A stretch of DNA of 63,356 nt from Ahrensia kielensis DSM 5890 (GCF_000374465.1 NZ_KB894535.1:1-63356); one strand, 5' to 3'. Shown: positions 53,394-62,383, counted from the stretch's first letter. Notes: generated by a model not told the origin, from the sequence alone. A program made the numbers and translations.

Positions 53394-54902
53394 TCAGTCC
53401 GCGAAACGAGGTAAGAATGCAATTTCGTCCAATCTTGCGGCTGCTTTGAAAATTGCTCCCTTCAAGCTGGAGTTGCCTTCTGCTCTCGCAAACATCCGCT
53501 GGAGCAAGTCCAAAGCATCTTGGATGTGTTCAAAATCGGTTGGCAGGCCTGCAATCGCCCTCGCAATAGCTGGATCTTCGTTCGTATCTTCTAAATCGTC
53601 AATTTCACGTTGTTGGATTTTTTGTACAATAGGAGCTGCTTGGCCGGACGCTTGTATAAACGCGCTGCGTTGGCCCCGAAGTCGCTCAAGTGCATTTGCC
53701 TTCGAGTTGGCGTAAACCGCTTCTGTCTGCGATAATATCACAATAGCATCCTCAAGCGAAGTGTTAGTAAGGCTTATGAAATAGAAAATGGGAAGCCATT
53801 GACGCTGCACCAAAGCCGACTCACGGACAAACTCTATTGGTGAACGCACCTGTTCTTGTGCAAGGAAAGCTTGTAGAACCGTGTCCGCAGTTAGAACGCG
53901 ATTTTCGATCCGTTCTCGAATTTGGCCGTCAGGCTCTATTGCTCGGACATCTCCGATAAGGCGCAAAGTGGGAGCACCTTCCACTTCTTCAAAATCACCT
54001 TCCCTAATGAATTCCAACTGATCAGCTAAGTCTCGATCAATCATAACTTTGGTGTCATCTGCCTCAATGGTCCCCTCACGGGTGTCTACTATTAGAGAGT
54101 TTTGAAGACCTATGTCTGCGACGCGCTGTGCCGACCTAAGAAGTCTTGACTGACTGGCCTGATCCCGTTGACGCAGCAAAATAAGCAGATCACCGGCGCT
54201 AATTTTAGCTGTCTGTCCGGGTGAGCGAAACAGGATTGCACCACTTTCGAGCCCGTCGCCGTCCCGACTGACAATTATAGGAGGTTCGGCATACTTTTCG
54301 ACATAGATTACTCCAACATTCATTCCACCAATGACAATCGTGGCTTTAATGAAGTCCGGTGTCGGAGTAAGAAAAGTTTTCACCTTTTGACTAACCTGCA
54401 CAATGTCAGTATTTTGAAAAGTGTCATCAGGCAGTCCGACAACTTTACAGCCCGCATTTTCAACACCAATGAATACAAAGCCCCCTTTGTTGTTTGCTAA
54501 GGCGGCAATCGCTTTAATGATGGGCGTCATTTTCTTTGGGTTGAACGTCTCTTTACATTCCTGCTGGGACGTTTCCTCATCGCGTAGCTTCCAGCTTCCA
54601 TCAGCAAGTTGTTCAAACAGAGATTTCGCGCGTTCAGCTATAGTTGGTGGTCCAGCATCTTCCTCCTTGACAGGAACACCCACAGCTGCGGCCTCGAAGT
54701 TATGTAAAAAGGTATCAAGATCTTGATCAGTCGCTTGCGCAACCTCCGGGCCGTAGCTTCCTGTTCTAATCTGGCTTATCCTACCAGAGTTAACGGGGCG
54801 GTCTTGGCGGTTAAAATAAAACTGAATATCCACGTTACGCTTGCCGCGCGCTAACATTGCCTTTATGTAACCAATTTCTTCGTCAGTGATGCTTCGTGCC
54901 AT
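53394..54902 (-). CDS. AlbA_2 (Schlafen-like) domain protein with N-terminal HTH-like region
   Basis: Protein of 502 residues from ATG 54902 (MARSITDEEIGYIKAMLARG). An N-terminal segment (GKRNVDIQFYFNRQDRPV and SGRISQIRTGSYGPEVA) resembles a small DNA-binding helix set. Residues about 95-230 form an AlbA_2 domain: the acidic ECKETFNPKK, then ALANNKGGFVFIGVENAG and NVGVIYVEKYAEPPIIV. A long helical C-terminal part lacks known motifs. AlbA_2 domains occur in putative transcription regulators, Schlafen-type nucleases and some defence proteins. It is flanked by a MITE-like repeat and accessory genes. A frame to 55001 adds basic residues encoded beside the repeat and is rejected. Confidence 0.75.
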   Translation of the reverse strand: MARSITDEEIGYIKAMLARGKRNVDIQFYFNRQDRPVNSGRISQIRTGSYGPEVAQATDQDLDTFLHNFEAAAVGVPVKEEDAGPPTIAERAKSLFEQLADGSWKLRDEETSQQECKETFNPKKMTPIIKAIAALANNKGGFVFIGVENAGCKVVGLPDDTFQNTDIVQVSQKVKTFLTPTPDFIKATIVIGGMNVGVIYVEKYAEPPIIVSRDGDGLESGAILFRSPGQTAKISAGDLLILLRQRDQASQSRLLRSAQRVADIGLQNSLIVDTREGTIEADDTKVMIDRDLADQLEFIREGDFEEVEGAPTLRLIGDVRAIEPDGQIRERIENRVLTADTVLQAFLAQEQVRSPIEFVRESALVQRQWLPIFYFISLTNTSLEDAIVILSQTEAVYANSKANALERLRGQRSAFIQASGQAAPIVQKIQQREIDDLEDTNEDPAIARAIAGLPTDFEHIQDALDLLQRMFARAEGNSSLKGAIFKAAARLDEIAFLPRFAD

Positions 54903-55010
54903 TTCAAGCCTCAACCCCCTCAACCTATGATTACGATCAACCTTGATGCAATATAAGAGAGGTTCAAGCGATTTTCTCAGGAATCCCGTAAATCGTCGCA
55001 AAAGCCACTA

Positions 55011-55159
55011 TGTTGATTGTCAGTTGTGATTGATCAAGTTTGTCGTTTCTTCATGATCCACCTTCAATTGAAAAAGCTTTTTACCCGTAACTACTTGCGT
55101 CTATTTAGGTGGGACAGGTTCAAATAAAAAAATGGGTCAAAACATGCTGAAAATCAACA
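55011..55159. mobile_element. MITE-like element, copy 1
   Basis: A 149-bp unit that starts TGTTGATTGTCAG and ends with the near-complement of this sequence (CTGAAAATCAACA), giving terminal inverted repeats matching at 12 of 13 positions. A second copy of equal length lies at 61515-61663, about 85 percent identical by eye. There is no coding frame. Ends of this type recall IS21-like elements, but the family is not certain. Confidence 0.7.
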
Positions 55160-55192
55160 GGCTTAGCACATAGTCCTAATATATCTCTGCAA

Positions 55193-56572
55193 TTAGCTTA
55201 TTTGGGCATTTTGCGCTAAAGGTTTCGCACCTCCGGTAAGGCTTTCGGCAGCTTTTCCTATTCGCAAGAGTAACATCTCAGAATGGTTTGGCCCTATGAA
55301 CTGTGCAGCCAATGGCAGACCTGTTGAGTGCATGCCGATAGGCACTGTAATAGCAGGAATACCGGTCAAGTTTGCGCCAGCATTTAGCCTAACATAAGCT
55401 TCGACCACAGGTTCTTGAATCCCATTTGGCCAGTCAAATACATCTTGATCACGCCTTGCAGCCACAGTAGGAACAGTCGGCACGATGAGCGCATCAACAT
55501 GTTCAAACATTGAAGGCCAGCCCTTTTGCAAGCGAGCCTGTGCCTCTTTTGCCATCAAATAATCTTGTGCGGGCAAGAGGCTTCCGGTTTCTACAAGAAG
55601 GCGAACATCCTCGCCGAAATGGTCCGGTTTGGAACGTATATTCTCGTAATGTACACGTGCAGCTTCTGCCAGCATGATACCCCATTGGCTGGGCATGATC
55701 GTTTCGGTCAGTGGCACCGATATTTCAACAAGTTCGATACCGGTATCAGCGAGCGACTTTTGTAAATTGTGCAAAGCCTGCTCAATCTCTGAATCCAACT
55801 GATCATAGAAATAATTTATTGGTACACCTAACTTAATTCCAGAAAGTTCTTGGCTCGATGCACCAAGTGCTGCTGCATATGCTTTGGAGCCGCCAGTGAT
55901 GACCTCAAGCATCAGTGCCGCATCACCGACAGTGCGGGTGATGGGGCCAACGGTGTCAAGCGATTTAGCAAGGGGCAAAATACCTTGAAGCGGAACCAAT
56001 CCGCGTGTTGGCTTCAAACCAACAACACCGCACAGTGCAGCTGGCACGCGGATTGAACCTCCCGTATCCGTTCCAATTGCGGCAAGCGCTCCTCCATAAG
56101 CAACAGCCGCAGCTGAGCCTCCACTTGATCCGCCAGGCGTGTGATCAAAGTGCCATGGATTACCTGTCTGAGGTGTGGTTAAACCAAAAGCAAACTCATG
56201 GGTGTGAGTCTTGCCAGTGAGAATGCCACCTGCCTCTTGCAGCCATTGTGTGACGGTTGCGCTGCTTTGCGCAACGTGCCCCTCTTGTACCCGTGAACTG
56301 GCACTGGTCGGCAGACCGTCAACATCGATGAGATCCTTTAGCGCGAACGGGATACCATGAAGTGCTCCCAAAGGATTACCATCCAGCACTTTTTGCTCAG
56401 CCAGTTTAGCGTCCTTACGGGCTTGATCTGCAGTCAACAAAGCGTAGGCGCCGATATTGCTGTCGACCTCTTCTACGCGATCGAGAACAGAATTCACGAG
56501 TTCTACTGGTGATAGTTCTTTTTTGCTGATCAGGTTTGCGGCTTCGGAAATAGAGAGTTCAAAGGGTTTCAT
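55193..56572 (-). CDS. Amidase-signature family hydrolase
   Basis: Amidase of 459 residues from ATG 56572. The catalytic Ser-Ser-Lys triad is present: Lys in GIPFALKDLIDVDG, Ser in TPGGSSGGSAAAVAYGGALA and Ser in IGTDTGGSIRVPAALCGVVG. The overall layout resembles GatA and AtzE. Its start overlaps by 14 bp the gene for a small GatC/AtzG-like protein, which is probably its partner subunit. The frame upstream to 56644 is within that small gene and is rejected. The amide substrate is unknown; a TetR-controlled MFS transporter is upstream in the same operon. Confidence 0.9.
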   Translation of the reverse strand: MKPFELSISEAANLISKKELSPVELVNSVLDRVEEVDSNIGAYALLTADQARKDAKLAEQKVLDGNPLGALHGIPFALKDLIDVDGLPTSASSRVQEGHVAQSSATVTQWLQEAGGILTGKTHTHEFAFGLTTPQTGNPWHFDHTPGGSSGGSAAAVAYGGALAAIGTDTGGSIRVPAALCGVVGLKPTRGLVPLQGILPLAKSLDTVGPITRTVGDAALMLEVITGGSKAYAAALGASSQELSGIKLGVPINYFYDQLDSEIEQALHNLQKSLADTGIELVEISVPLTETIMPSQWGIMLAEAARVHYENIRSKPDHFGEDVRLLVETGSLLPAQDYLMAKEAQARLQKGWPSMFEHVDALIVPTVPTVAARRDQDVFDWPNGIQEPVVEAYVRLNAGANLTGIPAITVPIGMHSTGLPLAAQFIGPNHSEMLLLRIGKAAESLTGGAKPLAQNAQIS

Positions 56573-56747
56573 CGAGATCTGCCTCTTTGTTAAGAATGCT
56601 TGTTTGGGTCGTTGCATCAAGCGTTGCGATAAATGTGCGCACATGAGTCAATGTCGCGGCAATCAGTTCCAGCCGCTCTTCTGGTAAGTGCAACATTTGG
56701 CGGCGTGCCAATTCGGTTATTAGTTCAGGTGTATAGGTAGGAATCAT
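56559..56747 (-). CDS. Small GatC/AtzG-like (DUF4089-type) amidase partner
   Basis: Protein of 62 residues: ELARRQMLHLPEERLELIAA, then LTHVRTFIATLDATTQ. The pattern of an early helix with arginines, then EER and a second helix, resembles GatC and AtzG, small subunits that stabilise amidases such as AtzE. It is sandwiched between the MFS gene (four-base overlap at 56744) and the amidase gene (14-bp overlap), which argues for translation as a subunit. The match is from short motifs and context. Confidence 0.65.
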   Translation of the reverse strand: MIPTYTPELITELARRQMLHLPEERLELIAATLTHVRTFIATLDATTQTSILNKEADLDETL

Positions 56748-57955
56748 GATTTCTGCTCCATTGATGTGGGGGCGCTCTTGAGGATCGTTAAGGCAAATGA
56801 AAGCGCAGCAAGCGCGATGATAACTGCGCCAAATACTGTTGCGGTTTCAAAAAGACCAACGTGCTGTACTGCAAACCCAGCGATGAGCGCAGGAACGGCA
56901 TTCGACAAGTAGCTTTCTGTATAAAACGCTGAGAGCAGTCCTGCGCGTTGCTGCGGTGTTGCAAGTACCGCAACGCTGCGCATGGCTCCGAGGAAACCAG
57001 CACCGAAGCCAAGGCCCGAAACGACAGCGCCTGCCATCAGAACTTCCGCATTAGAAATATGTATACTGCCTAAAATGATCGCTGGGCCGACAATCATAGC
57101 AAGACTTCCAGCTAGTAGTGCCGTTCTTGCCGATTGATTGCGGAATTTCAGAACTGCCGCAGCTCCGGCGAGCGTCAAAGCTGCAACCGCACCACCGCCA
57201 AGAACCTGCTCTTGGTTTGGCGCAATTTCCCCAATTAGCGAAGGCATTAGGGATAGGAAGAAGCCGCCAAGCGACCAGACTGCAATATTGATGGGCGCAA
57301 CGCGCAAAAAGGTCTGACGTGCTTCCTCTGGAATTTCCATTCGCAAACGTGGATACCAGCGCTCGGACGCAAGCTCCGCTGACGTCTCCACACTCATCAA
57401 GGTGCGAAATGCTTGAACGATAAATATAACGATCAACAGAACATAAACGAAATGAAGTGGCGCAGGAGCCGTTTGTGCCAAAAGCCCCGAACCAAGCGCG
57501 CCAACGCCCATGCCAATCATAGGTGAGATACTGTTGATTGTTGTTCCTGCCTTTTGATCTAGATCCAGAAGTGCAGAAGCAAGAGCCGTGGTTGCTAGCC
57601 CCGTCGCTAGACCTTGTACAATCCGCGCTACAATCAGCCAAGCGCTACCTTGAGCAAGGAGGAACAATCCCATCGCTACAACTTGTATAATAAGAGCCAA
57701 TAAAATTACTGGACGCCTACCAAAACGGTTCGACATAGTGCCGAAGAACAATAAGCCGAAAAGCAGAGCTAGTGCATAAACTGCAAAAATGATTGTGATA
57801 GTGAATGCGGAAAAGCTCCACTGCGCTTGATAGAGCGGATAAAGCGGCGCTGGTACGCTAGAAGCTGCGAGAAAGGTAATAAGGGTAAGGGCATGCAATC
57901 CTAATTCGGATTTAGGGGCCGATCTGTGACTTTTGCTTTGGGTTCTGAGGCTCAT
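56744..57955 (-). CDS. MFS transporter of the amidase operon
   Basis: Major facilitator transporter of 403 residues with about 12 membrane helices. LLFGLLFFGTMSNRFGRRPV is the conserved loop between helices 2 and 3, and RIVQGLATGLATTALASALL marks helix 4-5. AAGGAAACAAAT precedes the ATG. It is divergent from a TetR regulator across a dyad operator and is first in an operon with the small GatC-like and amidase genes. It may import the amide substrate or export a drug. Confidence 0.88.
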   Translation of the reverse strand: MSLRTQSKSHRSAPKSELGLHALTLITFLAASSVPAPLYPLYQAQWSFSAFTITIIFAVYALALLFGLLFFGTMSNRFGRRPVILLALIIQVVAMGLFLLAQGSAWLIVARIVQGLATGLATTALASALLDLDQKAGTTINSISPMIGMGVGALGSGLLAQTAPAPLHFVYVLLIVIFIVQAFRTLMSVETSAELASERWYPRLRMEIPEEARQTFLRVAPINIAVWSLGGFFLSLMPSLIGEIAPNQEQVLGGGAVAALTLAGAAAVLKFRNQSARTALLAGSLAMIVGPAIILGSIHISNAEVLMAGAVVSGLGFGAGFLGAMRSVAVLATPQQRAGLLSAFYTESYLSNAVPALIAGFAVQHVGLFETATVFGAVIIALAALSFALTILKSAPTSMEQKS

Positions 57956-58005
57956 ATTTGTTTCCTTTGCTAAAAGCTATTTTTTTGCGTTATACTTGAG
58001 AACCG

Positions 58006-58034
58006 CCCTTAAGGCAAATATTTTGCGTTAAGGG
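58006..58034. promoter_or_regulatory. TetR-type operator between MFS and TetR genes
   Basis: CCCTTAA (58006-58012) with TTAAGGG (58028-58034) and, inside, GCAAA (58014-58018) with TTTGC (58022-58026) form a 29-bp dyad with one mismatched pair. It lies 39 bp from the TetR start and 51 bp from the MFS start, as expected for a self-regulating TetR repressor. Confidence 0.7.
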
Positions 58035-58072
58035 GAGTTGTCGTAATGCTTATGCGCTGAGAAGGAAGCCAA

Positions 58073-58663
58073 GTGATTGAAAAATCTAAGAATACTGATC
58101 GTTCTACAGAAGTAGTTCCGAGACCAGGGGGACGCTCCGCCCGTATACAGGCGGCTGTGATTCAAGCAGTGGAAGAGCTAAAACAGAATCAAGACCCTTC
58201 GGAGCTAACTGTTCCGGCGATCGCAGATCGGGCCGGTGTAACCCCATCCACCATCTACCGCCGTTGGGGAACACTTAATGAGCTTTTGGCAGAAGTTGCT
58301 GCGCGTAACATGAGACCGGATGCTCCGCCACAAGATACGGGAGATTGGCGCAATGATCTTGCGGTATGGTTGCATGAATTTGTCGAGGAAATGTCTTCAG
58401 AACCGGGCCGAGTAATGCTGCGTGAAGTCTTAGGCGGTGAGCGGCCGGACAATGCCGGTCAGTGTTCCTCTTTCACTCGTCAGCAGCTTGATACGATTCT
58501 CGCGCGCGTGAACAACGACGAAGAGCGACCGCCCGCAACTGACGACCTACTGGACCAAGTGATCGCTCCAGTCATGTACCGTATCCTGTTTACCAATGCC
58601 CCGCCTGAACGCGATTACACGCAGAAGTTAATTGATAAAGCGCTGGGCGTGAACTCGACATAA
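58073..58663 (+). CDS. TetR-family regulator
   Basis: Repressor of 196 residues starting at GTG 58073 after AGAAGGAAGCCAA. The HTH is in LTVPAIADRAGVTPSTIYRR followed by WGTLNELLAEVAARN; the C-terminal ligand domain is shorter and less typical (VMLREVLGGERPDNAGQ, VIAPVMYRILFTNAPP), resembling the TetR_C_11-type branch. Divergent from the MFS/amidase operon with a dyad operator between. Confidence 0.88.
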   Translation: MIEKSKNTDRSTEVVPRPGGRSARIQAAVIQAVEELKQNQDPSELTVPAIADRAGVTPSTIYRRWGTLNELLAEVAARNMRPDAPPQDTGDWRNDLAVWLHEFVEEMSSEPGRVMLREVLGGERPDNAGQCSSFTRQQLDTILARVNNDEERPPATDDLLDQVIAPVMYRILFTNAPPERDYTQKLIDKALGVNST

Positions 58664-59016
58664 GCGGCCTGTAATAAATGGTTGGATTAAATCTTAAATA
58701 TTGATTTTTATGATTTATATTGTTGAATATTGAAGATAATTCTTTCCTCACTTTATAAAAATTATAAGTTAAATGCGAGGTGCTACTGGTCAAGGCAATC
58801 GTTTAACTTTGATATTAAGTTGTAGCGTTGTACGTTAAATATAATTGTAGCGAATTCCCAGGTCTTTGAAACACCGATGGGATGTAGCTTGATGCTTTTG
58901 ATCATGGTGAGTTTGATTTTTTTGATATGGACGGAAATATTTCTATTATGTCGTCGGCGAAGTCTATAACGGCAGCCTGAATGTACCAATTTTTGCTATC
59001 AGGGTCTTTTCGCGAG
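58664..59016. other. A+T-rich non-coding gap
   Basis: About 350 bases between convergent TetR and LysR genes. It is strongly A+T-rich at its left end. I see no gene, tRNA or strong hairpin. Confidence 0.5.
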
Positions 59017-59922
59017 TTATAAGCATGGTCGACGACTACTCTGGATGAAATCTATCATTGCTCTGAGGGCCGCAGATTTCTGGTGTCTACTAGGGTAATA
59101 TAGATGATAGCCGGACCAAAGCGGGCAGAATTCCTCTAAGCAGGTGTCTAACCTACCTGTCGACAAATGTTGCGACACGAACGGCTCGAACATATAGGCA
59201 AGCCCTTGCCCTGCCAGCGCGGCTTCAATCATGACATGTTCATTATTGGTAATAAGCGGCCCGCTGACAGAAACTTCAACTCGTCGTTTGCCCTGCTTAA
59301 AGGGCCATCGGAACAACTCACCGTGGCTTGGAAGACGGTATCTTAAGCAGGAATGCTCCGCTAAATCTTCAAGGCGATTAGGCTTGCCGCGCCGAGAAAA
59401 GTAATCCGTGGAGCCGATGACTACCGCAGATATATCGGGCCCAAGCGGGATTGCCGTCATATCTTGCTCAAGATGCGCGGCCATTCGAATGCCCGCATCA
59501 AACCCATTGCCAACGATGTCTGTTAGGCGGTCGCTGACATGTAGATCAACGGTAACATTAGGGTAGTGTTTAGCGAATTCATTTAACAAAGGGGTTATGA
59601 TCGCTCTGGCGGGGTATTCGATGGCCGTAAGCCGTAAAACGCCAACCACTCCGTTGCGCGCTTCTTTCAACTCGGTTAGCCCGTTCTCAATCAGACGCAA
59701 TGCGGGAGCAAGTGACTCCAGCAATTTTTGACCTGCCTCTGTCGGGCGCACAGTTCGAGTTGTTCTGGCAAGTAAGGGTGTTCCGATGCGCTCCTCCAAC
59801 GCTCTGATTGCCTGACTTATACCTGACTGCGTTCGCCCCAACTTCCGCGCTGCTTGAGTAAAGCTACCGGCCTCTGCAACGGCTTGGAATAATTGCAAAT
59901 CGGGTAGGTCGCGGCGATCCAT
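59017..59922 (-). CDS. LysR-family regulator
   Basis: LysR regulator of 301 residues. The HTH is DRRDLPDLQLFQAVAEAGSF plus TQAARKLGRTQSGISQAIRA; RTTRTVRPTEAGQKLLESLA follows and the effector domain starts VLRLTAIEYPARAIITPLLN. It belongs to the YhjC/PtxR-like group. It is divergent from an exported alpha/beta hydrolase gene (111-bp gap), which it probably regulates. Confidence 0.88.
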   Translation of the reverse strand: MDRRDLPDLQLFQAVAEAGSFTQAARKLGRTQSGISQAIRALEERIGTPLLARTTRTVRPTEAGQKLLESLAPALRLIENGLTELKEARNGVVGVLRLTAIEYPARAIITPLLNEFAKHYPNVTVDLHVSDRLTDIVGNGFDAGIRMAAHLEQDMTAIPLGPDISAVVIGSTDYFSRRGKPNRLEDLAEHSCLRYRLPSHGELFRWPFKQGKRRVEVSVSGPLITNNEHVMIEAALAGQGLAYMFEPFVSQHLSTGRLDTCLEEFCPLWSGYHLYYPSRHQKSAALRAMIDFIQSSRRPCL

Positions 59923-60033
59923 TTATAAATCTCATTAATAAGCGCTATAATATCTAGCAGTATAGTGATTTTAAATCTCAAAAGCTATCTCTCGCATTGG
60001 AAGTGAAACCTACTGTCAGAAGAGATACAAATA

Positions 60034-60798
60034 ATGCCCCATTTAAATACTTTGCTATTGTCCGGAGTTCTCACTCTTAGCGGCTTAACGATGCAATCTG
60101 TCGATGTGTTTGCCGATGTACAGAATATAGTTCTTGTACACGGTGCAAACGCAGACGGAAGCACATGGCGGGAGGTGTATGATCGCCTCGTTGCTGATGA
60201 TTACAATGTTACCGTAGCTCAGTTGCCACTAACATCTGCAGAAGATGATATCGCTGCTGTTCGCCGAAATCTTGAAGCTTTGGATGGCTCGGTGTTGCTT
60301 GTCGGGCATTCATATGGCGGCGTGGTTATAACTGAGGTTGGTACTGATCCGAATGTCAAAGGGCTCGTCTATGTCGCAGCGTTTCAGCCCGACGAGGGTC
60401 AAAGTAGCGCAGATCTAGTTGCTTCTGTTTCGAGTGATTTTACACCCGACAAACTTGAGATATTTGATGATGGGCATTATCTGGTGAGTATTGATGCTTT
60501 TAAATCACTTGTGGGTAATGGATTGTCTGACGAAGATGCTAAGTTCGCGGCACAGTCTCAAGCAATGTCAAACATGGCGATCCTTACTTATGAAGTTCAA
60601 GTTGCCGCTTGGCGTGAGAAACCAAGCTGGACTGCCATTGCTACCCAAGACAGGACTATTGCACCCGAGTTGCAACGACTGATGTCAGAGCGGGCAGGGT
60701 CGACGGTCGTCGAGATCGAGAATGGACATATTCTTCCAATGACGAGCCCTGACGCGGTCGCGCAGTTTATTCGTCAAGCTGCTCAGGCAGTGGACTGA
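60034..60798 (+). CDS. Exported alpha/beta hydrolase (EstC-like)
   Basis: Esterase-like alpha/beta hydrolase of 254 residues. An N-terminal segment (about 1-27) looks like a signal peptide. NIVLVHGANADGSTWREVYD gives the oxyanion region, VLLVGHSYGGVVITEVG the nucleophile Ser, and VVEIENGHILPMTSPDAV the catalytic His. This is the EstC/salicylate-esterase-like branch. It is divergent from a LysR gene. The frame continues after its stop codon into a metallo-beta-lactamase remnant. Confidence 0.85.
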   Translation: MPHLNTLLLSGVLTLSGLTMQSVDVFADVQNIVLVHGANADGSTWREVYDRLVADDYNVTVAQLPLTSAEDDIAAVRRNLEALDGSVLLVGHSYGGVVITEVGTDPNVKGLVYVAAFQPDEGQSSADLVASVSSDFTPDKLEIFDDGHYLVSIDAFKSLVGNGLSDEDAKFAAQSQAMSNMAILTYEVQVAAWREKPSWTAIATQDRTIAPELQRLMSERAGSTVVEIENGHILPMTSPDAVAQFIRQAAQAVD

Positions 60799-61074
60799 GC
60801 GGGGGATTACCCATGGGTTGACACTCTGGATTCAATAATTGCTCTAAATCCTCAGATTATTATTCCAGGCCACATGACGATTGACGCGCCATTGGGAATT
60901 GCAGTCGCGCAATTTACCAAGGATTATCTTCTAGCCATCGAAGAAGAATTAGAGAAAACAAACTCATCAGCAGAACTAATAGAAGCAATGACAACACGCT
61001 TTCCTGAACTGGGAATGGGCGTTGCATTAAGTGTTGGTGCAAAGGGTTTAACTGGCGAAATGAAGTGGGGATAG
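60799..61074 (+). pseudogene. 5'-truncated MBL-fold hydrolase remnant
   Basis: Directly after the hydrolase stop and in the same frame the sequence reads YPWVDTLDSIIALNPQIIIP, then GHMTIDAPLGIAVAQFTKDY and so on to GAKGLTGEMKWG. This is the C-terminal third of an MBL-fold metallo-hydrolase, including the late PGH metal-site His. The N-terminal HxHxDH part is missing, so it cannot be functional. An ATG at 60874 could only express a fragment. Confidence 0.75.
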
Positions 61075-61123
61075 TTTAGCCCATTTTGACTAGGGTATCA
61101 TTCGATCTTTGAGTAAGCATAAG

Positions 61124-61160
61124 AGGAAAACGGCCAATCTGTTAGGGCGTTTTCCTTTTA
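61124..61160 (+). terminator. Rho-independent terminator candidate
   Basis: AGGAAAACG (61124-61132) pairs with CGTTTTCCT (61148-61156), with GGCC/GGGC partly extending, and TTTTA follows. It would end the hydrolase/MBL-remnant transcript. Confidence 0.65.
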
Positions 61161-61229
61161 TATTGTGATCGTAGGCGCAAGTGTTGTCAGTATTCACCGT
61201 AGCATGAAGTGGTGAAGTATACGTAATTT

Positions 61230-61514
61230 AGGTGCTGTCAGGGTAACTTGCCGCTATTTGAAAACCGCGATAATTTTCTAACATGACAACGAAAAATATT
61301 TTTAAGTATTTTAAAACTTCGCCTGAAATCATCAAATCAGCCGTGATGTATTATGTCCGTTTTCCACTCAGTTTGCGGCAAGTGGAGGATATTCTGCATG
61401 AACGCGGAATCGATATCTGCCACGAAACGGTGCGCTCTTGGTGGAACCGTTTTGACCCTTTGTTGGCAAATAAAGTTAGGCAGCAACGAGCAAGGTATCA
61501 CTCAAATTGGCGTT
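61230..61514 (+). pseudogene. IS6-family transposase remnant, copy 2
   Basis: Reads MTTKNIFKYFKTSPEIIKSA, VRFPLSLRQVEDILHERGID, CHETVRSWWNRFDP and RQQRARYHSNWR from ATG 61283, then is cut by the MITE-like element at 61515. Only the N-terminal HTH region remains, without any catalytic residue. Upstream bases GCTATTTGAAAACCGCGATA match those before copy 1 at 30592, and the two copies are very similar. Confidence 0.88.
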
Positions 61515-61663
61515 TGTTGATTGTCGGGTGAGATTAATCCAGTTTGTCGTTTCGTCATGATCCACCTTCAATGCAAAAAACTTTTTACCCGTAATTAGTT
61601 GCGCCTGCTCAAGTGGGGCAGGTTCAATTGAAAAAATGGGTCAAAATCTGCTGAAAATCAACA
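61515..61663. mobile_element. MITE-like element, copy 2
   Basis: Same 149-bp length as the copy at 55011-55159. It begins TGTTGATTGTCGG and ends CTGAAAATCAACA. It interrupts the IS6 remnant. No clear target-site duplication is visible on either copy. Confidence 0.7.
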
Positions 61664-62148
61664 GTGCGCTATCAATGTCATTTAATGCGTTCTGCACAAA
61701 AATCGGTATTTTTCGGTAATTGCTCTTCCAAGGAAACTGTTTCTCATTTTTGGCCACTACTATTAAAAAAAATATCTTACGAAGAGCGAGAGTGAGCTGG
61801 CAAGAGTCGCACGCAAATATTATCTACGACGAGCAAGCAATCGACGTGTGACTTTGCTAGATCTGGCCGCTTCGTCCGCTCTGCCGACCTTGGGCTGTCA
61901 AATTTGCTGCGTCAGGTGTCGAACGGCAGCTTTAGGAAAGCTGCAACGCAGCGTATAATGCTTCGGGCAACGGCAGCAATGGGCCGAAAGCGCCAGAGCA
62001 GGTTAGCTTGGAGGCGGCTCATGTGGGCGACCAAAGTCACTGTTCTGAGAGGGTGGACGCTCGTTGAAAAAATAAATTTCTATGTCCAGATTTTAAATGA
62101 TGCTGCCTGTCGATAGTTTTCTCTCAAATGGATGTTGGAGAAAACAAG
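61664..62148. other. Non-coding gap before the AlpA-like gene
   Basis: About 480 bases without a convincing gene. A short open frame at 61904-62116 has no ribosome binding site and no recognisable family. Composition is mixed, suggesting debris. Confidence 0.45.
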
Positions 62149-62331
62149 ATGAGTACTGTTTTAGCATATTCGATAGATGAGGGTGCGCGGGCACTTGGTA
62201 TTAGCAGATCGCTTTTCTATCAGCTCGTGAAATACGGGGAGATCAAAATTGTAAAAATTGGAAGACGGTCGGTAGTGCGGTCGCAAGAGCTTGAGCGTTA
62301 TCTCAACTCGTTAGAAGTCGGTGGAAATTAA
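62149..62331 (+). CDS. AlpA/excisionase-like HTH protein
   Basis: Small DNA-binding protein of 60 residues from ATG 62149, with GGAG ten bases upstream. YSIDEGARALGISRSLFYQL and KIVKIGRRSVVRSQELERYL form the MerR-like winged HTH (HTH_17) of AlpA and excisionase proteins. These direct excision or activate integrase genes of P4-type elements. A P4-family integrase lies at the other end of the window, but the distance leaves a link unproven. An in-frame ATG at 62128 is possible. Confidence 0.85.
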   Translation: MSTVLAYSIDEGARALGISRSLFYQLVKYGEIKIVKIGRRSVVRSQELERYLNSLEVGGN

Positions 62332-62383
62332 TGCCATGAAGCTTAACCGAAAGGACTCGTACATTTTTAAATAGGAAATGGGC

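Noticed and set aside
61904-62116. Arg/Trp-rich open frame in the gap before the AlpA-like gene
   Set aside because: Composition typical of spurious frames and no ribosome binding site.
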